From Candidatus Scatomorpha merdipullorum (GTDB lineage: Bacteria > Bacillota > Clostridia > Oscillospirales > Oscillospiraceae), in contig DVJK01000197.1 of assembly GCA_018716795.1 (NCBI GenBank), positions 1 to 10,480 on the forward strand: 10,480 nt of DNA, read 5' to 3'. The notes under the pieces are model-generated. The model did no database searches, had not been told where the DNA came from, and saw only the letters and a program-made list of their open reading frames with translations. A program made the translations under genes and the position numbers. Positions 1 through 6,183 of this stretch are shown here, piece by piece. Numbering within the stretch: position 1 is the first letter of the stretch; the number at the start of each line of letters is the position of its first letter.

Positions 1-22
1 AAATATACGCGAATTTACATTT

Positions 23-52
23 TTTAAACGGGCGTTCGGGGTTTATTATAAT
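23..52 (+). promoter_or_regulatory. Candidate sigma-A promoter of gyrA
   Basis: A perfect TATAAT -10 box lies at 47-52. The best -35 match is TTTAAA at 23-28, with an 18-bp spacer; it agrees with TTGACA at four of six positions. Transcription would start near base 59, giving a leader of about 84 nt before the gyrA ATG. The -10 box lies inside the loop of the inverted repeat at 29-62, so access to it could depend on DNA topology or a bound protein. The -35 is weak and another promoter may exist further upstream, outside the window. Confidence 0.5.
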
Positions 53-62
53 CGAACGCCCG
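29..62. repeat. 10-bp perfect inverted repeat flanking the gyrA -10 box
   Basis: The arms CGGGCGTTCG (29-38) and CGAACGCCCG (53-62) are exact reverse complements around a 14-base AT-rich centre that holds the TATAAT box. The loop is long for an intrinsic terminator and no T-run follows on the plus strand, so an operator or cruciform-forming site seems likelier than a terminator of the upstream gene. A leftward terminator is a weaker alternative, because only TTT follows on the minus strand. Confidence 0.6.
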
Positions 63-83
63 GGCGGGCGTGGAAGCCCGCCC
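62..83 (+). repeat. GC-rich hairpin in the gyrA leader, possible REP-like element
   Basis: GGGCGGGC (62-69) and GCCCGCCC (76-83) form a perfect 8-bp stem with the 6-base loop GTGGAA, followed by CCTACGG. It begins on the last base of the preceding inverted repeat, so the two structures compete for that base. In the transcript it would form a stable stem near the 5' end. Its look, a GC-rich palindrome next to CCTACG, resembles dispersed palindromic repeats of GC-rich bacteria; this is an impression and needs a genome-wide count. Confidence 0.45.
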
Positions 84-127
84 CTACGGATTAAAATTTG
101 ATATCGAGAATCCCCCACAAATACACC

Positions 128-135
128 AAAGGTGG
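128..135 (+). promoter_or_regulatory. Ribosome binding site that sets the gyrA start
   Basis: AAAGGTGG ends 7 bases before the ATG at 143. An in-frame TTG at 98 would add 15 residues, but it has no Shine-Dalgarno sequence and the added residues do not resemble a GyrA N-terminus. The ATG at 143 gives the expected short N-terminal stretch before the conserved SSFIDYAMSVIVARALPD block. Confidence 0.75.
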
Positions 136-142
136 TAACCTA

Positions 143-2692
143 ATGGCAAAGGACTACAAACCCGAGGACATCATGTTCCCGGAGCAGAAGATTGTCTCTT
201 CGGAGATAGTCAGCGAGATGAAGTCGAGCTTTATCGACTATGCGATGAGCGTCATTGTGGCGCGCGCGCTGCCGGATGTGCGCGACGGGCTCAAGCCCGT
301 GCACAGGCGCATACTCTACGCAATGTATGAGGACGGCCTGACCTCCGACAAGCCCTTCAAGAAGTCCGCGACCTGCGTCGGCGACGTGCTGGGCCGCTAT
401 CACCCGCACGGCGACGCCTCGGTCTACGACGCGCTGGTGCGCCTGGCGCAGGACTTCTCCATGCGCTATCCGCTGGTCGAGGGCCACGGCAACTTCGGCT
501 CCGTCGACGGCGACCCTCCGGCCGCCTACCGATACACGGAGGCGCGCATGGCGCGCATCTCCGACGAGATGCTGCGCGACCTCGAGAAGGACACCGTCGA
601 CTGGGATCCCAACTTCGACGAGAGCCGGAAGGAGCCCCGCGTGCTTCCGGCGCGCTTCCCGAACCTGCTCGTCAACGGCTCGAGCGGCATCGCCGTCGGC
701 ATGGCGACGAATATCCCGCCGCACAACCTCACGGAGGTCATTAACGCCTGCGTCTGCGTGCTGGATAACCCCGAGGCCACGATTTCGGAGCTCATGCAGC
801 ACGTGACCGGCCCGGACTTCCCCACGAAGGGCATAATCATGGGCCGCAGCGGCATCCGCGCCGCCTATGCCACCGGACGCGGCAAGGTCATTCTGCGCGC
901 GCGCACGGAGTTTGAGGAGTTCGGCCACGACCGGATAAGGATAATCGTCACCGAGCTGCCCTATCAGGTCAACAAGCGCCAGCTCGTTGAGAACATGGCC
1001 GAGCAGGTGCGCGAAAAGCGCCTCGATGGCATATCCGGCCTGCGCGACGAGTCTGACCGCAACGGCATGCGCATAGTCATTGAGCTCAAGCGCGACGCGA
1101 ACCCGCAGGTCGTCCTCAACCGCCTCTTCGCCCAGACGCAGCTCCAGACCAGCTTTTCCATCAACATGCTCGCGCTTGTGGACAACCAGCGCGCGCCCAA
1201 GATACTGAACCTCCGGCACATCATCGACGAGTACCTCGCCTTCCAGGAGGAGCTGCTTGTCCGCCGCACGCGATTCGATCTCAAGAAGGCGCAGGAGCGC
1301 GCGCATCTCCTTGAGGGCCTGCTCATAGCCCAGGACAACATCGACGAGGTCATCAAAATAATCCGCGAGAGCTATGACGACGCGAAGGAAAACCTCATGC
1401 GTCGCTTCAGCCTCGACGACGTCCAGGCCCAGGCGATACTCGACATGCGCCTCAAGGCCCTCCAGGGCCTCGACCGCGAGAAGCTGGAGAAGGAGTACGC
1501 CGAGCTTGAGGAGCGCATCGCCTACTACCTCTCCCTCCTCGCCGACTCGGAGAAGATAAAGGGTGTCCTCAAGGAGGAGCTTATCGCCCTGCGCGACAGG
1601 TACGGCGACGCGCGCAAGACCGAGATTCAGGATATCGAGGACGAGATAGACATCGAGGACCTCATAGAGGAGGAGAAGTGCGTCTTCACGCTGACGCACT
1701 CCGGCTATATCAAGCGCCTCGCCGCGAGCGAATACCGCGCGCAGGGCCGCGGCGGCCGCGGCGTCAAGGGCATGTCCACGCGCGAGGAGGACTATGTGGA
1801 GACGGTCTTCACCGCCTCAACGCACGACAACATCCTCTTCTTCACCAGCTTCGGCCGGGCCTATCGCCGCAAGGGCTATCAGATACCCGAGGCCGGCCGC
1901 GCCGCGAGGGGCACGAACATCGTCAACATCCTGCCCACGGACAGCGGCGAGCGCGTCGTCTGCATGCTGCACGAGCGCGAGGGCGCGAAGTATCTCTTCA
2001 TGTCCACGGCCAAGGGCACGGTCAAGCGCATGAGCCTCGAGGCCATACGCAACATCCGCAAGACCGGCATCCGCGCGCTGAACATAGACGAGGGCGACGA
2101 GCTCATCTCCGCCGTGCTCACCGACGGGCAGCGGAACATGCTGCTCGCCACCCGCGACGGCTATGCGATATGCTTTGACGAAAACGACGTCCGGCCCATG
2201 GGGCGCGACGCCGTGGGCGTCCGCGGCATAAAGCTGCGCGAGGGCGACCGCGTCGTCGGCGCGGCCCCGGCCCTCTCCGACGCGCAGGTGCTGAGCATAA
2301 CCGAAAACGGATACGGCAAGCGCACCGCCGTGGGCGAATACCTCCGCGGCGGCGAGGAGTCCGGTCCGCAGAAGCGCGGCGGCATGGGCCTCAAGAGCTA
2401 TAACGTCACGGACAAGACCGGCCCTGTCGCCGACGTGCGCATGGTAAAGGGCGAGGAGGACGTGCTCATTGTCGCCGACGATGGCACGATAATCCGCACG
2501 GGCGTCTCCGGCGTCTCCGTCCTGGGCCGCGCCACGCAGGGCGTGCGCATAATGCGCCCGAACGAGGGCGCGAAGGTCATCTCCGCCGCGCTCACCGAGC
2601 CGGAGGACGAGGACGAGCCCGCGTCGGACGAAGCCGCTGACGCGGCGGAAGACGCCGCAGGCTCCGCCGAAGCTCCCAAGGAGGGCGAATGA
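143..2692 (+). CDS. gyrA: DNA gyrase subunit A
   Basis: Subunit A of the A2B2 type II topoisomerase that introduces negative supercoils using ATP; it cuts and rejoins the gate DNA in the cytoplasm. The 849-aa protein has the breakage-reunion domain first, with SSFIDYAMSVIVARALPD near residues 28-45, HPHGD at 87-91 and the catalytic Tyr131 after Arg130 (E. coli R121-Y122). A coiled-coil arm and tower follow at about 350-500. The C-terminal pinwheel (about 510-815) shows six blade repeats, which favours GyrA over ParC. The GyrA box is present as QGRGGRG at 534-540; the canonical form is QRRGG(K/R)G. Residue 92, equivalent to E. coli Ser83, is Ala, while the Asp87 equivalent (Asp96) is kept. The last 32 residues form an acidic tail with 14 Asp/Glu. 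The stop overlaps the rnhA start as ATGA, so translation is probably coupled. gyrB is not in the window but may lie upstream. Confidence 0.97.
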   Translation: MAKDYKPEDIMFPEQKIVSSEIVSEMKSSFIDYAMSVIVARALPDVRDGLKPVHRRILYAMYEDGLTSDKPFKKSATCVGDVLGRYHPHGDASVYDALVRLAQDFSMRYPLVEGHGNFGSVDGDPPAAYRYTEARMARISDEMLRDLEKDTVDWDPNFDESRKEPRVLPARFPNLLVNGSSGIAVGMATNIPPHNLTEVINACVCVLDNPEATISELMQHVTGPDFPTKGIIMGRSGIRAAYATGRGKVILRARTEFEEFGHDRIRIIVTELPYQVNKRQLVENMAEQVREKRLDGISGLRDESDRNGMRIVIELKRDANPQVVLNRLFAQTQLQTSFSINMLALVDNQRAPKILNLRHIIDEYLAFQEELLVRRTRFDLKKAQERAHLLEGLLIAQDNIDEVIKIIRESYDDAKENLMRRFSLDDVQAQAILDMRLKALQGLDREKLEKEYAELEERIAYYLSLLADSEKIKGVLKEELIALRDRYGDARKTEIQDIEDEIDIEDLIEEEKCVFTLTHSGYIKRLAASEYRAQGRGGRGVKGMSTREEDYVETVFTASTHDNILFFTSFGRAYRRKGYQIPEAGRAARGTNIVNILPTDSGERVVCMLHEREGAKYLFMSTAKGTVKRMSLEAIRNIRKTGIRALNIDEGDELISAVLTDGQRNMLLATRDGYAICFDENDVRPMGRDAVGVRGIKLREGDRVVGAAPALSDAQVLSITENGYGKRTAVGEYLRGGEESGPQKRGGMGLKSYNVTDKTGPVADVRMVKGEEDVLIVADDGTIIRTGVSGVSVLGRATQGVRIMRPNEGAKVISAALTEPEDEDEPASDEAADAAEDAAGSAEAPKEGE

Positions 2693-3138
2693 AGGAGGTC
2701 ACCATATACACCGACGGGGCCTGCTCGGGCAACCCGGGCCCCGGCGGCTGGGCGGCGATACTGAGCTATAAGGGCCGCGAGAAGGAGCTCTCCGGCGGAG
2801 AGGCGAGCACGACGAACAACCGCATGGAGCTCTCCGGCGTCATAGCTGCGCTCTCCGCGCTCACCGAGCGCTGCTCCGTCACGCTCTACACCGACTCGCA
2901 GTACATAGAGCGCGCCATAAACGAGCATTGGCTCGACTCCTGGAAAAGGCGCGGCTGGCGGCGCAAGGACGGGCCGGTCAAGAACCTCGAGCTCTGGCAG
3001 GAGCTCGACCGCCTGCTGCGCGAGCAGGACGTCACCGTCCGCTGGGTCAAGGGCCACGCGGAGAACGAATACAACAACCGCTGCGACGCGCTCGCCGTCA
3101 GGCGGCGGGACGAGTACGCTTCCGGAGGCGGAAAGTGA
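2689..3138 (+). CDS. rnhA: Ribonuclease HI
   Basis: Cleaves the RNA strand of RNA:DNA hybrids, removing R-loops and primers. The 149-aa protein matches the bacterial RNase HI length (E. coli 155 aa). It starts with the YTDGACSGNPGPGGWA block, and the catalytic residues are all in place: Asp9, Glu47, Asp69, His123 and Asp133, each one position before the E. coli equivalents. The basic handle region is present around residues 84-94 (SWKRRGW). There is no extra N-terminal hybrid-binding domain. The ATG overlaps the gyrA stop (ATGA) and is preceded by AAGGAGGG at 2678-2685. Its own stop overlaps the GTG of the next gene. Linking RNase HI to gyrase fits biologically, since both act on R-loops and topology behind RNA polymerase; that link is inferred from context. 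All five isoleucines use ATA. Confidence 0.97.
   Translation: MKEVTIYTDGACSGNPGPGGWAAILSYKGREKELSGGEASTTNNRMELSGVIAALSALTERCSVTLYTDSQYIERAINEHWLDSWKRRGWRRKDGPVKNLELWQELDRLLREQDVTVRWVKGHAENEYNNRCDALAVRRRDEYASGGGK
3124..3128 (+). promoter_or_regulatory. Ribosome binding site for the GTG-start ABC transporter gene
   Basis: GGAGG lies inside the end of rnhA, 6 bases before the GTG at 3135. That GTG overlaps the rnhA TGA as GTGA. The open frame extends upstream to 2928, but that part lies wholly within rnhA and reads as low-complexity Arg/Ala-rich sequence, so the GTG is the credible start. Confidence 0.75.
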
Positions 3139-4883
3139 AAAAGAGAAAAAAGAGCGATTTGGGCGAATTTTTCGCCTTTTTCCGGCCGCACCTGGGCCTT
3201 TTTGCGCTGGATATGGGCTGCGCGGCCCTCGCCGCGGTCATAGACCTGGTCTTCCCCTACGTCTCGCGCATGAGCATGACGCGGCTTTTGCCGGAGCGGA
3301 TGTTCGCGGCCTTCTTCGCGGTCATGGCCGTCATGATTGCGGCCTATATCCTCAAGGGCGTGTGCTACTACTTCATAACCGTCCTGGGGCACCGCATGGG
3401 CGTCTACGTCGAGGCGGACATGCGCCGCGCGGCCTTCAACCACATACAGAAGCTCTCCTTCAGCTTCTTCGACCACAACCGCACCGGCGCGCTCATGAGC
3501 CGCATAACAAGCGACCTCTTCGAGATAACCGAGCTCGCGCACCACGGCCCGGAGGACATCCTTATCTCCTGTCTCACGATTGTCGGCGCGCTGGCCGTCA
3601 TGTTCACGATAGAGTGGCGGCTGGCCCTCGTCCTGGCGGTGACGCTTCCGCTTCTTATCGCCTTCACGCTCTCGCGCCGCGTGAGGATGAAAAGGGCCAA
3701 CCTGGAGGTCAAGCGCAAGACCGCGGAGATAAACTCCGCCATAGAGAGCGGCATATCCGGCATCCGCACGGCCAAGGCCTTCGCCAACGAGAAGGCGGAG
3801 GACGACAAGTTTGTCGCCGCCAACGAGAAGTATAAGGCCGCGCGGCGCGAGTATTTCAACGCCATGGGCGGCTTTATGAGCGGGATGGAGTTCACGACCA
3901 GCATCATGCAGGTGCTCGTCATCGCCGCGGGCGGCTTTTTCATCATGCGCGGCAGCATGGACTACGTCGACCTCATGACCTTCACGCTCTACGTCTCCAC
4001 CTTCGTGACGCCCGTGCGCAAGCTGGCCACGTTTTCGGAGACCTATATGCAGGGCACGGCGGGCTTTTCCCGCTTCCTCGAGCTCATGCGGACCGAGCCG
4101 GAGATAAAGGACGCGCCGGACGCGGATGAGCTCGAAGGCGTGAAGGGCGAGGTGGAGTACAGGGGCGTGGGCTTTCGCTACGGGCCGGACAAGCCCTGGG
4201 TGCTGCGGGGCATCGACCTCAAAATTGCGCCGGGCGAAAAGCTGGCCGTCGTCGGCCCCTCGGGCGGCGGCAAGACGACGCTCTGCCAGCTGCTCGAGCG
4301 CTTTTACGACGTCACGGAGGGCGCGGTCCTCGTCGACGGGCGGGACGTGCGGACGGTCACGCAGGAGTCGCTGCACCGGAGCATAGGCATAATCCAGCAG
4401 GACGTCTTTATCTTCGCCGGCACGATAAGGGACAACATACGCTACGGCAAGCCCGACGCGACGGACGCGGAGATAATCGCCGCCGCCGTGCGCGCGGAGA
4501 TACACCAGGACATCATGGCCATGCCCGAGGGCTACGACACCTTCGTCGGCGAGCGGGGCGTAATGCTCTCCGGCGGGCAGAAGCAGCGCCTGAGCATAGC
4601 CCGCGTCTTCCTCAAGAACCCGCCCATACTCGTCATGGACGAGGCCACGAGCGCGCTCGACTCCGTCACGGAGCAGCGCATACAGCAGAGCCTCGACTCC
4701 CTCGCCGTGGGCCGCACGAGCGTCATAATCGCCCACCGCCTGAGCACGATACGCGGGGCCGACCGCGTCGCCGTCATAGAGGACGAGCGAATTGTCGAGC
4801 TCGGCGCGCCCGCCGAGCTGCTCGAGCGCGGCGGCGAGTTTGCGAAGCTCTGGAAATCTCAATTCGACAGGGAGGAGACCTGA
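3135..4883 (+). CDS. Half-size ABC exporter (MsbA/multidrug type)
   Basis: An inner-membrane ATP-driven exporter subunit with a transmembrane domain fused to a nucleotide-binding domain. From the GTG start it is 582 aa, the normal length. After a basic N-terminus (KKRKK), hydrophobic helices fall near 22-42, 57-80, 140-160, 162-182, 250-272 and 276-297. The ATPase part has the A-loop Tyr349, Walker A GPSGGGKT (374-381), Q-loop Gln422, an X-loop VGERG (471-475), signature LSGGQ (478-482), Walker B ending in Asp502-Glu503, and H-loop His534. Because the catalytic Glu503 and the signature are intact, it could work as a homodimer; no partner half-transporter lies next to it. The substrate (lipid, peptide or drug) cannot be told from sequence. 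It sits in the gyrA operon, coupled to rnhA by a GTGA overlap and followed directly by a GNAT gene. Confidence 0.93.
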   Translation: MKKRKKSDLGEFFAFFRPHLGLFALDMGCAALAAVIDLVFPYVSRMSMTRLLPERMFAAFFAVMAVMIAAYILKGVCYYFITVLGHRMGVYVEADMRRAAFNHIQKLSFSFFDHNRTGALMSRITSDLFEITELAHHGPEDILISCLTIVGALAVMFTIEWRLALVLAVTLPLLIAFTLSRRVRMKRANLEVKRKTAEINSAIESGISGIRTAKAFANEKAEDDKFVAANEKYKAARREYFNAMGGFMSGMEFTTSIMQVLVIAAGGFFIMRGSMDYVDLMTFTLYVSTFVTPVRKLATFSETYMQGTAGFSRFLELMRTEPEIKDAPDADELEGVKGEVEYRGVGFRYGPDKPWVLRGIDLKIAPGEKLAVVGPSGGGKTTLCQLLERFYDVTEGAVLVDGRDVRTVTQESLHRSIGIIQQDVFIFAGTIRDNIRYGKPDATDAEIIAAAVRAEIHQDIMAMPEGYDTFVGERGVMLSGGQKQRLSIARVFLKNPPILVMDEATSALDSVTEQRIQQSLDSLAVGRTSVIIAHRLSTIRGADRVAVIEDERIVELGAPAELLERGGEFAKLWKSQFDREET

Positions 4884-5456
4884 ATGCCAGTTTACCACAT
4901 AGAACGCGGCGGGCACGCGGACATGCACCGCGTCTACCCCATGCTCTGCTTCGACTTCCACGACTGGGAGCGGCCGCTTGAATTCGAATGCCAGCGCGCC
5001 CTGCTGCGCGGGGCGGAGCTGCTGCTTTTGAAGGATCAGCAGAACGCCGAGTGCGGCTACGCGCTCATGCTCAAAAACCGCCTGAGCGGCTATGTGCTGC
5101 TCGGCTGGCTGAGCGTATATCCGCACATCCGCGGCGGCGGCATAGGCGGCGAGTTCCTGCGCCTTATCCGCGAGTATTACGCGCGCTGGGAGGGGATCCT
5201 GCTCGAGGTCACGGAGTATCCCGCGCTGGAGAAGGCGCGGAAGCTCAACGCCTTCTATAAGCGCAACGGCTACGCCGACGTGAATTGCCGCTACTTCCTC
5301 GGCGGCAGGGAGACTCAGCTCATGTACCTGCCCCTCGCCGGCGCGAGGGACATTGCGCCCGTCATAAAAAGCGTGGTGCGAAGCGTCTACGAGTGCATGT
5401 ACTGCGAGCGCGCGCTTGCAAATCTGGTGCGCATAGAAAAGGACGAGGACGCATAA
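4884..5456 (+). CDS. GNAT-family N-acetyltransferase
   Basis: Probably transfers an acetyl group from acetyl-CoA to an amine; the substrate is unknown. The 190-aa protein carries the acetyl-CoA pyrophosphate-binding motif A at about 77-92: a beta strand ending in LSVYP, then Arg83-Gly84-Gly85-Gly86-Ile87-Gly88 and an amphipathic helix (EFLRLIREYYARW). A later strand and helix (ILLEVTEYP, then KARKLNAFYKRNGY) match the GNAT C-terminal part. The tail after about 150 is less typical and holds a CMYC pair at 171-174. The ATG directly follows the TGA of the ABC gene with no gap, and GGAGGAG at 4871-4877 gives a good ribosome binding site. It is the last gene before the terminator. Co-transcription with the exporter suggests they might act on the same compound, which is speculative. 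Confidence 0.8.
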   Translation: MPVYHIERGGHADMHRVYPMLCFDFHDWERPLEFECQRALLRGAELLLLKDQQNAECGYALMLKNRLSGYVLLGWLSVYPHIRGGGIGGEFLRLIREYYARWEGILLEVTEYPALEKARKLNAFYKRNGYADVNCRYFLGGRETQLMYLPLAGARDIAPVIKSVVRSVYECMYCERALANLVRIEKDEDA

Positions 5457-5492
5457 AAAAACGCCCGGGACCGACGGTTCCGGGCAACTTTT
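5455..5492. terminator. Bidirectional intrinsic terminator between the gyrA operon and the XRE/membrane unit
   Basis: GCCCGGGACC (5463-5472) and GGTTCCGGGC (5476-5485) form a 10-bp stem with one G-U pair and the 3-base loop GAC. On the minus strand it is followed by seven T (plus-strand A-run 5455-5461), a strong terminator for the leftward gene. On the plus strand a weaker TTTT (5489-5492) follows, enough to serve the operon ending at 5456. Confidence 0.85.
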
Positions 5493-5497
5493 ATATA

Positions 5498-5512
5498 GGC
5501 GGCAGCGCCGCC
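5498..5512 (-). repeat. Small GC-rich hairpin after the membrane-protein stop
   Basis: GGCGGC (5498-5503) and GCCGCC (5507-5512) can fold with the 3-base loop AGC. It lies between the stop of the leftward membrane-protein gene and its terminator, so it would be in the 3' end of that mRNA. It may only stabilise the 3' end, or it may be chance in GC-rich DNA. Confidence 0.3.
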
Positions 5513-5539
5513 GCGAGATTCCGGGAAGGACGCGGCGGC

Positions 5540-5932
5540 TCATATCCTCTTTCCTATCGCATTGCTCGCGAGTATCAGGATGAGCGGCTGCACGGCGAGC
5601 ATGACGCCGGTTATCACGGCGGGAAGCGTGTAGTCCAGGATGATGAATATCACGGTCGCGAGGCCGAAGAGCGCCATGTCTATGCCGCAGGCGAGATAGC
5701 CGGCGCGGTATTTAATCTGCACGTTCCGCTCGTCCTCGACCTCAATCTCAAAGCTCTCGTCCTTTTTGACCTGCTTCGCGTACCAGAGCTCCGCATAGCT
5801 GACACCGAAGAGCGCCCCGAAGGCGCAGGCGAGCCCGACGTCGACGCCCTTGGGAAAATCCGCGAAGGCGATAAGCAGCAGCAGCGCGGCGCAGGCCGCG
5901 TAGCCGAGATACCAGAGTTTAGTCCTCTTCAT
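5540..5932 (-). CDS. Small four-helix membrane protein of the XRE-linked type
   Basis: A 130-aa integral membrane protein of unknown function. Hydrophobic segments lie at about 6-24, 29-50, 77-99 and 103-127. Between helices 2 and 3 is a charged loop (about 51-76) with a DERN motif at 67-70 followed by KYRAG. Small four-helix Firmicute proteins with such a DERN loop (DUF2178-like or similar) are commonly paired with very short XRE regulators. I recognise that pattern from memory, and the family assignment is tentative. Its ATG lies inside the end of the regulator gene (14-bp overlap), with GAGGAGGT 8 bases upstream (plus coordinates 5941-5948), so the two are co-transcribed and probably translationally coupled. 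It ends before a strong leftward terminator. It could sense or signal membrane state to the regulator, or be its regulated output; nothing in the sequence decides. Confidence 0.8.
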   Translation of the reverse strand: MKRTKLWYLGYAACAALLLLIAFADFPKGVDVGLACAFGALFGVSYAELWYAKQVKKDESFEIEVEDERNVQIKYRAGYLACGIDMALFGLATVIFIILDYTLPAVITGVMLAVQPLILILASNAIGKRI

Positions 5933-6116
5933 ATATGAATACCTCCTCGATGCTGAGTCCGAAATAGCGCGCTATTTTGAAGGCCAGCGTTATCGACGGG
6001 TTGTATCGCCCGTTCTCCAGCGAGCCTATCGTCTGCCGCGACACGCGCAGGGCGCGCGCCAGCTCCTCCTGATTCACTCCGCGCTCGCGCCGGAGCTCTT
6101 CCAGCCGGTTTTTCAT
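5919..6116 (-). CDS. Short XRE (Cro/CI-type) transcriptional regulator
   Basis: A 65-aa DNA-binding protein consisting of a single HTH domain. It opens with MKNRLEELRRERG. The helix-turn-helix runs from about 16 to 36 (QEELARALRV, then recognition helix SRQTIGSLE), followed by NGRYNPSITLAFKIARYFG and an acidic end (IEEVFIYEED). The LENGRYNPS segment and IFIYE-like end are characteristic of the compact Firmicute regulators that often precede a small membrane protein. The start at 6116 is preferred to an in-frame upstream start at 6164, because GGAGGT lies 8 bases before it and the family N-terminus is MKN-like. The promoter at 6155-6183 and the palindrome at 6131-6150 suggest repression of its own operon. 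There is no ligand domain, so any signal probably comes through a partner, perhaps the membrane protein. Confidence 0.93.
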   Translation of the reverse strand: MKNRLEELRRERGVNQEELARALRVSRQTIGSLENGRYNPSITLAFKIARYFGLSIEEVFIYEED

Positions 6117-6124
6117 CCGCCTGC

Positions 6125-6130
6125 ACCTCC
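6125..6130 (-). promoter_or_regulatory. Ribosome binding site of the XRE regulator gene
   Basis: GGAGGT on the minus strand ends 8 bases before the ATG at 6116. It directly abuts the palindrome at 6131-6150, so in mRNA a stem-loop would touch the Shine-Dalgarno sequence. It decides the start: the longer frame opening at 6164 begins upstream of the predicted transcription start. Confidence 0.75.
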
Positions 6131-6150
6131 ATGGAAAGCTTACTTTCCAT
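6131..6150. promoter_or_regulatory. Probable operator: perfect 8-bp inverted repeat
   Basis: ATGGAAAG (6131-6138) and CTTTCCAT (6143-6150) are exact reverse complements with a 4-base centre CTTA. The site covers the predicted transcription start (about 6148) and the first leader bases, a classic position for a repressor that blocks initiation. Size and symmetry fit a Cro/CI-type dimer, most simply the 65-aa regulator encoded just downstream. A similar half-site, CTTTACAT (6189-6196, 7 of 8 matches), lies beyond the -35 box. Confidence 0.65.
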
Positions 6151-6154
6151 CGCC

Positions 6155-6183
6155 AATATAGCACGCCGGAGGGAAGATGTCAA
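6155..6183 (-). promoter_or_regulatory. Near-consensus sigma-A promoter of the XRE/membrane unit
   Basis: Read on the minus strand, a perfect TTGACA -35 (6183-6178) is separated by exactly 17 bp from TATATT (6160-6155), five of six matches to TATAAT. Predicted start is near 6148. Such a strong promoter suggests the unit is held off by a repressor, in line with the overlapping palindrome. Confidence 0.85.

Noticed and set aside
98..142. N-terminal extension of GyrA from a TTG at 98
   Set aside because: There is no ribosome binding site before the TTG, the extra residues do not look like GyrA, and AAAGGTGG precedes the ATG at 143.
140..1699. 519-codon minus-strand open frame opposite gyrA
   Set aside because: It is a compositional shadow of a well-conserved gyrA, with low-complexity sequence and no recognisable motif.
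2928..3134. Upstream extension of the ABC transporter frame
   Set aside because: It overlaps the conserved core of rnhA and encodes low-complexity residues. The GTG at 3135 has a well-placed GGAGG.
2886..5543. Very long (885-codon) minus-strand open frame
   Set aside because: It lies antisense to rnhA, the ABC gene and the GNAT gene and crosses a terminator. Its composition is Val/Arg/Ala/His-rich with no domain, a mirror of GC-rich codons.
5285..5938. 217-codon plus-strand frame across the terminator and opposite the membrane protein
   Set aside because: It starts inside the GNAT gene, runs through a clear terminator, and lies antisense to a better-supported gene.
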